This document shows positions 44,506 through 51,692 of a stretch of DNA of 64,000 nt, piece by piece. The notes beneath the pieces are model-generated. The model had not been told where the DNA came from and made no database searches. It saw nothing but the letters and a program-made list of their open reading frames with translations. Within the stretch, counting starts at the first letter, position 1. Each line of letters begins with the position of its first letter. This stretch comes from an uncultured Sutterella sp. (GTDB lineage Bacteria > Pseudomonadota > Gammaproteobacteria > Burkholderiales > Burkholderiaceae_F). A program made the position numbers and the translations under genes. The DNA is taken from NCBI GenBank assembly GCA_949282745.1, contig CASDQM010000047.1, positions 310,001 through 374,000 of the forward strand, given 5' to 3'.

Positions 44506-44519
44506 TTGATTGTTGTCAA
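44506..44519. promoter_or_regulatory. FNR/ANR-type binding site
   Basis: TTGATTGTTGTCAA matches the FNR consensus TTGAT-N4-ATCAA at nine of ten positions. It lies about 305 bases before the hydA start. Anaerobic activation fits an oxygen-sensitive hydrogenase. No convincing -10 hexamer is found at the exact class II spacing. Confidence 0.55.
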
Positions 44520-44817
44520 CTTTCATCGAAAAAGTACCCTCTTTTCCCTCGGACTACCTCTTTCGATCTAGATCTCCGCCCCCCCTCGGACGATGTCAGT
44601 TCACGGGGATTCCCCGTAAAATTCAAGCTTGATCCTCGAAGGTCTCACCCGGCATTTTGGCGCGGGCGACCCGCCTTCGTTTCACAAAATTGAGCGTTGT
44701 TCTTTTCCGAAGCTCCGACGACCCCCGCCGTCCCTCTCTGCGGCAGTCGGCCAGCGGGAAAAGGACGCTGGAAACGGTTTCACCCGCCTTCCGACCTCAA
44801 CTCTGGAGAACTTTTCA

Positions 44818-46176
44818 ATGTCCAAAGATACGATCACGGTCCATACCTTCCTGCCGGGCGCCAACGCCCACGGGGAAGACGGTCCCGCCTACGTCGGTAA
44901 TCTTCGCAAGGGCGAACTCCGCGGGATTATCCACATCAACAAGGAGAACTGCGTCGGCTGCGACACCTGCCGCAAGTTCTGCCCGACCGACGCCATCAAG
45001 GGCGGTCTCGGCGCCAAGCACGAAATCACCGAAGACGCGTGCCTCTACTGCGGTCAGTGCCTGATCGCCTGCCCGTTCGACGCCATCGAACAGATGAGCT
45101 TCGTCGACCAGGTCGAACACGTCCTCGATCAGAAGGAAAAGATCGTCGTGGCGCATCCGTCGCCCGCCGTCCGCGTGTCGCTCTGTGAAGAATTCGGCGG
45201 CGAACCCGGCGACCTCTCGACCGAACAGATGAACAACGCTCTCGAAGCGTTGGGCATGACGGTTTACGACTGCAACAGCACGGCCGACCAGACCATCATC
45301 GAAGAAGGCACGGAATTCGTGAAGAAGATCCAGTACTGGGTCCTCGGCGAACGCGGCCCGGAAGTCGACGAAATGGCTCACCATCCGTTCCCGCACTTCA
45401 CGTCCTGCTGCCCGGCCTGGATCAAGAACGCCGAAACGTATCACGCCGACATGCTTCCGCACCTCTCGACGGCCAAGTCGCCGCTGCAGATGGGCGGTAC
45501 GCTCGCCAAGACCTGGGCTGCCAAGCACATCCTCAAGGTCGATCCGCGCAAGATCTTCTTCGTTTCGGTCACGCCCTGCACGGCCAAGATCTTCGAAGCC
45601 TCGCGCCCCGAAATGAACACCGCCTGGCGTTATCTCGTCGCCACGAAGGAAATCCCGGCCGACACGCCCTCCTTCCAGGACATCGACGCCTCGCTCACGG
45701 CCCGCGACATCGCCGAACTCATGCGCCGCAAGGGCATCAACCCGCTCAACATGCCCAAGACCCGCGAACGCAAGGACCTCGAAGTCTACACGGGCGCCGG
45801 CACGATCTTCGGTTGCTCGGGCGGCGTGATGGAAGCTGCTCTCCGTACGGCCTACTTCGCTCTTTCGGGTGAAGAACTCAAGAACGCCGACATCGAAATC
45901 GTCCGCGGCTACGACAACGCCATCGTCGAAGCCACCATCCCCGTGCCCGTCAAGGCGCTCGGCGGCAAGAAGTTCGAAGTCCGCGTCTGCGTCGTCAACG
46001 GCGCCAACCAGGGCCTCAAGGAAGTTCTCAACCGCGTCCGCGTCGACAAGAATCGATATCACTTCATCGAAGTGATGAACTGCCCGGGCGGTTGCGTCAA
46101 CGGCGGCGGTCAGCCGGTTCAGCCCAAGGGCACGGCCTGGCTGCATCCCACGATGCCCCTGCCGCTGCGTGTTTAA
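44818..46176 (+). CDS. hydA: [FeFe] hydrogenase large (catalytic) subunit
   Basis: 452 residues. Two [4Fe-4S] ferredoxin motifs: Cys45/48/51/55 and Cys75/78/81/85. The H-cluster motifs follow: L1 TSCCPAW (Cys197 ligand, Cys198 the proton-relay cysteine), L2 TPCTAK (Cys254), L3 EVMNCPGGCVNGGGQP (Cys422, Cys426). L2 normally begins MPC; Thr252 replaces Met. There is no signal peptide. This is the compact two-ferredoxin-cluster Desulfovibrio HydA type, exported by piggyback with the Tat-signal small subunit. ATG 44818 has TGGAGA upstream. Confidence 0.96.
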   Translation: MSKDTITVHTFLPGANAHGEDGPAYVGNLRKGELRGIIHINKENCVGCDTCRKFCPTDAIKGGLGAKHEITEDACLYCGQCLIACPFDAIEQMSFVDQVEHVLDQKEKIVVAHPSPAVRVSLCEEFGGEPGDLSTEQMNNALEALGMTVYDCNSTADQTIIEEGTEFVKKIQYWVLGERGPEVDEMAHHPFPHFTSCCPAWIKNAETYHADMLPHLSTAKSPLQMGGTLAKTWAAKHILKVDPRKIFFVSVTPCTAKIFEASRPEMNTAWRYLVATKEIPADTPSFQDIDASLTARDIAELMRRKGINPLNMPKTRERKDLEVYTGAGTIFGCSGGVMEAALRTAYFALSGEELKNADIEIVRGYDNAIVEATIPVPVKALGGKKFEVRVCVVNGANQGLKEVLNRVRVDKNRYHFIEVMNCPGGCVNGGGQPVQPKGTAWLHPTMPLPLRV

Positions 46177-46201
46177 GAATTCCTGACGCGAGGTTATACA
46201 A

Positions 46202-46561
46202 ATGCTGTCTGAAAATTATGATTACGCCGAGCGCCCCGCTGCATTGATTCTGGGTCGTCGCGGCTTTCTGAAAGTCTGCGGTCTCTGCGTCGGCGCCGTC
46301 GCCGTCTGCGGTTGGGCCATCGGTGACCTGATCGCCCGCCGCGGCGTCATCATCAAGGCCCGTCAGGCCGGTCTCTACAAGGACGACAAGCTCTGCCAGA
46401 GCATGGGTTTGACGAGTTCGCATCAGAACTCGGTCGTCATGCGCGTCTACAAGGACTTGAACACCAAGCCCGTGGACCACACCATGCATGAACTGCTCCA
46501 CACCCATTACTATCAGCGCACTCTGCTTGCCGCCACGACCTCGGAGGCTAACCATGGCTAA
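46202..46561 (+). CDS. hydB: [FeFe] hydrogenase small subunit with Tat signal
   Basis: 119 residues. Twin-arginine motif GRRGFLK (Arg19-Arg20) and hydrophobic stretch (25-44), then the iron-hydrogenase small-subunit domain (KARQAGLYKDDKLCQS, then HTMHELLHTHYY). In Desulfovibrio this subunit wraps around HydA and carries the complex through Tat. No AxA cleavage site is seen after the hydrophobic stretch, so it may stay as a membrane anchor. It starts 25 bases after hydA and overlaps the cytochrome b gene by eight bases. Confidence 0.93.
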   Translation: MLSENYDYAERPAALILGRRGFLKVCGLCVGAVAVCGWAIGDLIARRGVIIKARQAGLYKDDKLCQSMGLTSSHQNSVVMRVYKDLNTKPVDHTMHELLHTHYYQRTLLAATTSEANHG

Positions 46562-47222
46562 CAATCGCATTCTCCGCTTCCATGCCCCCGACAAGGTCTT
46601 CCACTCGCTCAACGCGATCACGTGGTTTGCCCTTCTCTTCACGGGTGCGTACGTGTACTTCTGTGAACCCTCCGCGGAAGCCGCGGAAGCGAACATGATC
46701 GCCCACCTCATCCTCGGCGCGATCTTCACGTTCAACCTGCTCGGCTTCATCGTGGTTGCTCCGGACCGTTTCGCCCTCATTCTTCGCGCCTGCCTGGAAT
46801 GGGACCGCAACACGATCTACTGGTTCCGCAACTTCGGCGGCTATCCCCGCCGCTTCTTCAAGATCCCGTTCGGCCCGGTGGAAGTTCCCCCGCAGGGTCG
46901 CTACAACGGCGGTCAGAAGGCTTCCTATCTGCTCTTCATGGGCATGATCGCCGCGCTCGCCGTCACGGGCTGGATGCTCTGGATCGGCGCTCCGCTCATC
47001 GGCAAGCAGGTTTATGCGTGGACGTTCTACTTCCACGTCTGGGGCTCGATCATCGTGTCGGTCCTCGTCGTGTGCGCCCACATCCCGCTCGCCCTCCTTT
47101 CGATGGAACACTTCAAGGGCATTTGGCGTCTCGGCCCGGGTACGATCTCGTACGAAGCCGCTGAACACCATGCTCCGATTTGGCTCGAACGCGACGTCAT
47201 TCGCACCAACATCGAAAAGTAA
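46554..47222 (+). CDS. Cytochrome b subunit of the hydrogenase (FdnI-like)
   Basis: 222 residues with four membrane segments. Candidate haem-b ligands are His17, His51, His161 and His176, at spacings like those of formate dehydrogenase gamma subunit FdnI. The loop motif GRYNGGQK is also FdnI-like and close to its menaquinone site. It would take electrons from the periplasmic HydAB and reduce quinone. GGAGG lies six bases before the ATG, inside hydB. The fusion of a formate-dehydrogenase-type cytochrome to an [FeFe] enzyme is the unusual point of this locus. Confidence 0.9.
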   Translation: MANNRILRFHAPDKVFHSLNAITWFALLFTGAYVYFCEPSAEAAEANMIAHLILGAIFTFNLLGFIVVAPDRFALILRACLEWDRNTIYWFRNFGGYPRRFFKIPFGPVEVPPQGRYNGGQKASYLLFMGMIAALAVTGWMLWIGAPLIGKQVYAWTFYFHVWGSIIVSVLVVCAHIPLALLSMEHFKGIWRLGPGTISYEAAEHHAPIWLERDVIRTNIEK

Positions 47223-47261
47223 TGGTTTCGAGCTACCTCTTCTGAGGAGCGCATAACCGCG

Positions 47262-47303
47262 AAAAGGTCGGATAAGATGTTTGTCCGACCTTTTCTTTTT
47301 TTC
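47262..47303 (+). terminator. Terminator between cytochrome b gene and hydF
   Basis: Perfect 11-bp stem AAAAGGTCGGA (47262-47272) with TCCGACCTTTT (47284-47294), followed by CTTTTTTTC. It ends 20 bases before the hydF ATG. Its loop contains TAAGAT (47273-47278), a possible -10 element for hydF. Confidence 0.92.
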
Positions 47304-47322
47304 TCATTCGGGTGACGCAAAC

Positions 47323-48570
47323 ATGTCCCTACTCAACACGCCCAAGGGCCTGCGGCTTCACATCGGGCTCTTCGGCAAACGAAACGCCGGGAAAAGTTCT
47401 CTCATCAACGCCCTGACGAACCAGACGATCTCGATCGTCTCGAACGTGCCGGGCACGACGACCGATCCGGTCGAGAAAGCCTGCGAATTTCTGCCCCTCG
47501 GGCCGGTCGTCTTCATCGACACGGCCGGCGTGGACGACGTGGGAGACCTCGGTCTCGCCCGCGTCAAGCGTTCGCTCTCGGTGCTCGAATGGGTCGACAT
47601 GGCGCTCATCGTCACGACGCCCGCCACCTTCGACAAAGAGGAAAAGCGGATCATCGAGCGCACCCGCGCGCTCGGCACGCCCGCCGTGCTCGTCGTCAAC
47701 CGCACGGACGAAACGCCGGATTTCGACCGTGCCGTCTGGGAGAAAACGGGACTGCCCGTCGTCTTCACGAGCGCTCGCGAACGCACGGGACTCGAAGAGC
47801 TCCGAGCGGTCATGGTGCGTCTCGCGCAGGACCGCATCGCTCCCGACCGTCCGCTCGTGGGCGACCTCGCAGGTCCGGGCGACACGGTGATCCTCGTTAC
47901 GCCGATCGACACGGGCGCCCCGAAGGGACGTCTGATCCTGCCGCAGGTGCAGGCGATCCGCGAACTGCTCGACGCGCACGCCAAGTGCTACGTGGTCCAG
48001 GAGGACCGCGTCGCCGAGGCGATCGCCGACCTGAAGCGTCCCCCCAAACTCGTCATGGCGGACTCCCAGGTCATCAAGACCGTCAACGAGCAGACGCCAG
48101 AAGGCATTCCGCTCACGACGTTTTCCACGCAGATGGCCTACAGCAAGAGCGACATCGTCGAGATGGCGCGCGGCGCCGCCGCGCTTTCCCTTCTCAAGGA
48201 CGGCGACCGCATCCTCATCGGCGAGACCTGCAGCCACCATCCGCAAAAGGACGACATCGGCCGGGTGAAGATCCCCCGCTGGCTTCGCGAGCGCACCGGC
48301 GCCGACCTCAAGATCGACGTCGCCGTCGGCAAGGACTTCCCCGACGACCTCACGCCCTACCGCATCGTCATTCAGTGCGGCGGCTGCGTCGTGACGCGCG
48401 CGCACATGCTCGCGCGCCTGCGCCAGGCGCACGAACAAGGCGTTCCGATGACGAACTACGGCCTCACCATCAGTTATCTGCAGGGCGTGCTCGAAAGGAT
48501 TCTGAGTTGCCACCCCGAAGCCCTGCAGGCCTATCGAAACGCTCTCGAAGAAGGACGGAAAGCCCCGTGA
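47323..48570 (+). CDS. hydF: [FeFe] hydrogenase maturation GTPase HydF
   Basis: 415 residues: GTPase domain (GKRNAGKSS at 18-26, PGTT, DTAG), dimerisation domain, and a C-terminal [4Fe-4S]-binding domain. Cluster ligands are Cys303 (TCSHHP, with His305), Cys352 and Cys355 (QCGGC). The residue before the CGGC motif, usually His, is Gln351. HydF is the scaffold on which the 2Fe subcluster is assembled and then handed to HydA. The ATG at 47323 is chosen because the upstream frame lies in the terminator. Its stop overlaps the hydE GTG start. Confidence 0.95.
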   Translation: MSLLNTPKGLRLHIGLFGKRNAGKSSLINALTNQTISIVSNVPGTTTDPVEKACEFLPLGPVVFIDTAGVDDVGDLGLARVKRSLSVLEWVDMALIVTTPATFDKEEKRIIERTRALGTPAVLVVNRTDETPDFDRAVWEKTGLPVVFTSARERTGLEELRAVMVRLAQDRIAPDRPLVGDLAGPGDTVILVTPIDTGAPKGRLILPQVQAIRELLDAHAKCYVVQEDRVAEAIADLKRPPKLVMADSQVIKTVNEQTPEGIPLTTFSTQMAYSKSDIVEMARGAAALSLLKDGDRILIGETCSHHPQKDDIGRVKIPRWLRERTGADLKIDVAVGKDFPDDLTPYRIVIQCGGCVVTRAHMLARLRQAHEQGVPMTNYGLTISYLQGVLERILSCHPEALQAYRNALEEGRKAP

Positions 48571-49691
48571 AAGCTCTTGACGACCTCCTTGCGCAGACCG
48601 AGTTCACCGACGAAGAAGTCGCGAGGATTCTGCGCATCCGCACGCCCGAAGAAGCCGACCTTCTGCAGCGCCGCGCCTATGACCTGACGACCCGGGAAAT
48701 GGGCCCCAACGTCTATCTGCGCGGCCTCATCGAGATCAGCAACGTGTGCACGGCCAACTGCCGCTACTGCGGCATCCGCAAGGCCAACCACAATGTGGAG
48801 CGCTACACGCTCCCGCGCGAGACGATTCTCGAGTGCGCCCGTCTCGCCCTCGAAAACGGATACGGCTCCATCGCCATTCAGGCGGGGGAACGCCGGGATC
48901 CGAAGTGGGTGACCTTCATCGGCGAACTCCTTCGGGACATTCACGAAATGAGCTGTACGGAGGCCCTTCCGCAGGGGCTCGGCATCACGCTCTCGCTCGG
49001 AGAGCAGTCGCTCGAGGTCTATGAATACTGGGCCGAGGCGAGCGGCAATCCCGACGGGCTTCGCTATCTGCTTCGCATTGAATCGAGCAATCCCGAACTC
49101 TTTCACCGTCTCCACTGCACGCCGGGCAAGCACGAAAAGGTGCTCGAACACCGCTACGAAGCGCTCGTCAACCTCCGCAAGGCCGGCTATCAGGTGGGAA
49201 CGGGCGTCATGATCGGTCTGCCGGGCCAGACGATCGAGGATCTGGTGCAGGACATCCGCACCTTCGAGAAGGTGGGCGCCGACATGATCGGCATGGGCCC
49301 CTATCTCACGAGCCTCGGCGCCGACATGGTGTCGCTCGGACAGATGCCGCACGACGACCTTCTCCAGCTCTCCCTCAACATGATCGCCGCGACGCGACTC
49401 GTTCTTCGCAACGTCAACATCGCGGCGGCCACGGCGCTCGAAACGCTCGAGCCGCGCGGCCGCATCATGGGGATTCTGCACGGCTGCAACGTCGTCATGC
49501 CCAACATCACCCCGCAGATGACGAGAGCCTCCTATCAGCTCTACGACAACAAGGCGGGCACCGAAGTGGGGGCGGAGTCGAACATCCTCGTGGAAAACGA
49601 CATCGTCCGCATCGCGCACCGCACGCTCGGCCTCAACCGCCTCGGCTCTTCGCTGCGCTGGGTCGAACGCACGGGACGTCCCGCGAACTGA
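48567..49691 (+). CDS. hydE: [FeFe] hydrogenase maturation radical SAM protein HydE
   Basis: 374 residues beginning GTG, four bases overlapping hydF. Radical-SAM ligands Cys61, Cys65, Cys68 in NVCTANCRYCGIR; YIALQAGE-like SIAIQAGERRDP, LGEQSLEVYEYW and GVMIGLPGQTIEDL are HydE features. The C-terminal NIAAATALETLEP and GCNVVMPNITPQMTR complete the BioB-like barrel. HydE acts on the organometallic precursor to build the bridging dithiolate of the H-cluster. HydG, which supplies CO and cyanide, is not encoded in the window. Confidence 0.95.
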   Translation: MKALDDLLAQTEFTDEEVARILRIRTPEEADLLQRRAYDLTTREMGPNVYLRGLIEISNVCTANCRYCGIRKANHNVERYTLPRETILECARLALENGYGSIAIQAGERRDPKWVTFIGELLRDIHEMSCTEALPQGLGITLSLGEQSLEVYEYWAEASGNPDGLRYLLRIESSNPELFHRLHCTPGKHEKVLEHRYEALVNLRKAGYQVGTGVMIGLPGQTIEDLVQDIRTFEKVGADMIGMGPYLTSLGADMVSLGQMPHDDLLQLSLNMIAATRLVLRNVNIAAATALETLEPRGRIMGILHGCNVVMPNITPQMTRASYQLYDNKAGTEVGAESNILVENDIVRIAHRTLGLNRLGSSLRWVERTGRPAN

Positions 49692-49711
49692 AGCGCCGCG
49701 CCAAGATGAGG

Positions 49712-49750
49712 AAAGGCCGCCGATTTTCGATTCAGCGGCCTTTCTCTTAG
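49712..49750 (+). terminator. Terminator between convergent hydE and prfC
   Basis: 10-bp stem GAAAGGCCGC (49712-49721) with GCGGCCTTTC (49736-49745), then TCTTA. Overlaps the prfC stop codon at 49747. Confidence 0.75.
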
Positions 49751-51348
49751 AAGCGCTGCGTCATTTCACGCGTGGTGTGGAATTTCACCTGGGGCCAGTG
49801 CTCCATCGTGGTCTCCAGGTTGTAGATCGACGTGGCGAGATAAACGGTGTTGCCGTTCACGTCGGTCGCCAGACGCGCCCCCTGCTCGCGCTCGAAATCC
49901 TTGCGCGTGGCGTCGTCGGGGAAGGAGAGCCAGCGGGCCGTCGAGACGTCGGTGCTTTCGTAGATCGCGTCGACCTTGTACTCCGTGGCGAGGCGCTGCG
50001 CGACGATTTCAAACTGCAGCTGACCGACCGCCCCGAGAAGAATGTTGCCGAATTCCCCGGTGAAGACCTGAATGGCGCCCTCTTCGCCGAGTTCCTGCAG
50101 GCCCTTTTGGAGCTGCTTGGCCTTGAAGGGGTCCTTGCTGCGGGCCGCGCGGAAGAGTTCCGGCGCGAAGTTCGGAATGCCCGTAAAGAGCATGCTCTCG
50201 CCTTCGGTGAGCGTGTCGCCGATGTGCAGCTGTCCGTGGTTGTAGATCCCGATGATGTCGCCCGCGACGGCATCGGTCATGACGACGCGGTCCTGCGCCA
50301 TGAAGGTGAGCGCGTTGGCGAGCTTCATTTCGCGGCCTTCGCGCACGTGGTGCACCTTCATGCCCTGACTGTAGCGGCCCGAGCAGACGCGGAAGAAGGC
50401 GATGCGGTCCCGATGGCGCGGGTCCATGTTGGCCTGGATCTTGAAGACGAAGCCGCTGAAGGGCTCTTCCACGGGCTCCACGAAGCGCGTCGTCGTTTGG
50501 CGCGGACGGGGCGACGGCGCCCAGGCGACGAGCGCGTCGAGCACGTCCTGCACGCCGAAGTTGTTGACGCCGGAACCGAAGAAGACCGGGCTTTGTTCGC
50601 CGGCGAGGAACTTCTCGAGATCGAAGGGTTCGGTCGCGCCCTGAACGAGTTCGATCGACTCGCGCACATAGGGCATTTCCATCGGGAAGAGACGGTCGAG
50701 CTCGGGATTGTCGAGCCCTTCGATCACTTCCTGATCCTGCGTGAGACGCTCTTCGCCCGGGGTGAAGCGGACCAGACGGTTCTTGAGAAGCGAGAAGACG
50801 CCGCGGAAGGTCTTGCCCATCCCGATCGGCCAGGTGATCGGCACGCACTGGAGCTTAAGCACGTTTTCGATTTCGCCGAGCAGATCGAGCGGATCCCGCA
50901 CTTCACGGTCGAGCTTGTTGATGAAGGTGATGATCGGCGTGTTGCGCATGCGGCAGACTTCGAGGAGCTTCACGGTCTGCGCTTCCACGCCCTTGGCGGC
51001 GTCGATCACCATGACGGCCGCGTCCACGGCGGTGAGCACACGGTAGGTGTCTTCCGAGAAGTCTTCGTGCCCCGGCGTGTCGAGCAGGTTGATCACGTGT
51101 CCGTCGTAGCGGAACTGCATGACCGAACTCGTCACGGAAATCCCGCGCTGCTTTTCCACTTCCATCCAGTCGGACGTGGCGTGGCGCGCGGCTTTGCGCC
51201 CCTTCACGGCACCGGCCATCTGAATGGCGCCTCCGAAGAGAAGGAGCTTTTCCGTCAGCGTGGTTTTCCCCGCGTCGGGGTGGGAAATGATGGCGAAGGT
51301 GCGGCGTTCTTCCACGTCGCGCACCAGCGCCGGATTCGGACTCGTCAT
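49747..51348 (-). CDS. prfC: Peptide chain release factor 3
   Basis: 533 residues from the ATG at 51348 ([20 protein letters not shown]); the longer open frame has no support. Translational GTPase motifs are [25 protein letters not shown] (switch I), DTPGHEDF (G3), NKLDRE (G4). The RF3 C-terminal block [19 protein letters not shown] is present. RF3 removes RF1/RF2 from the ribosome after peptide release. Confidence 0.97.
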   Translation of the reverse strand: MTSPNPALVRDVEERRTFAIISHPDAGKTTLTEKLLLFGGAIQMAGAVKGRKAARHATSDWMEVEKQRGISVTSSVMQFRYDGHVINLLDTPGHEDFSEDTYRVLTAVDAAVMVIDAAKGVEAQTVKLLEVCRMRNTPIITFINKLDREVRDPLDLLGEIENVLKLQCVPITWPIGMGKTFRGVFSLLKNRLVRFTPGEERLTQDQEVIEGLDNPELDRLFPMEMPYVRESIELVQGATEPFDLEKFLAGEQSPVFFGSGVNNFGVQDVLDALVAWAPSPRPRQTTTRFVEPVEEPFSGFVFKIQANMDPRHRDRIAFFRVCSGRYSQGMKVHHVREGREMKLANALTFMAQDRVVMTDAVAGDIIGIYNHGQLHIGDTLTEGESMLFTGIPNFAPELFRAARSKDPFKAKQLQKGLQELGEEGAIQVFTGEFGNILLGAVGQLQFEIVAQRLATEYKVDAIYESTDVSTARWLSFPDDATRKDFEREQGARLATDVNGNTVYLATSIYNLETTMEHWPQVKFHTTREMTQRF

Positions 51349-51692
51349 AGCCACTATCCGCGAAACCGCCCGAAGGCGCCGCGGCCCTAAAGAAAGAGTT
51401 GAAAGAAGGGATTCGTCGGACCCTCCTTCTCGGATCCGACGTCCTGAAAGATCGTGTCGTGTGCGCACGAGGGGAACCCGGTCTCCCGCGGCACGTGCGC
51501 GGCGAGGGGTTCGGAGAGCACACATTCTATAGAAATCGCGCCCCTCGGATTCGATTTGCAGCCCTGAATCTTCCTCTCCGGGCAAGCGCTTTTCGCGAAC
51601 GGCCCACACGAGGGAAAGAAAGAGTCCTACAATGGAATGATTTCGCTGAAAAAACGTCCTATCCCCTCAGGACGCTCAACCGGAGTTTACAG
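51349..51692. other. Intergenic region between prfC and NCS2 permease
   Basis: 344 bases, divergent promoters expected. For the permease, TACAAT at 51628-51633 is a credible -10, with a weak -35, giving a leader of about 53 bases that holds a hairpin CGTCCT (51655-51660) / AGGACG (51669-51674) directly before CGGAG (51681-51685). A second -10-like TCTATAGA occurs near 51525. I find no purine riboswitch consensus. Confidence 0.5.

Larger units (their letters stand above)
44414..44817 (+). other. Regulatory gap upstream of the [FeFe] hydrogenase operon
   Basis: 404 bases without a gene, AT-richer than its surroundings in the first half. It holds a 17-base inverted repeat (44437-44453), an FNR-type site (44506-44519), a short perfect palindrome ACGGGGATTCCCCGT (44603-44617) and a TAAAAT element (44617-44622). 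TGGAGA near 44804 is the hydA ribosome site. The hydA frame is open back to 44629 but lacks hydrogenase similarity there. Confidence 0.7.

Noticed and set aside
44629..44817. In-frame 63-codon extension of hydA
   Set aside because: No similarity to hydrogenase N-termini, begins with TTG without a ribosome site, and the ATG at 44818 has TGGAGA at proper spacing.
49777..51390. Plus-strand open frame of about 537 codons opposite prfC
   Set aside because: prfC is unambiguous; the antisense frame has no recognisable motif.
51349..51692. Purine riboswitch before the NCS2 permease
   Set aside because: No match to the purine aptamer core; only a short hairpin is present in the leader.
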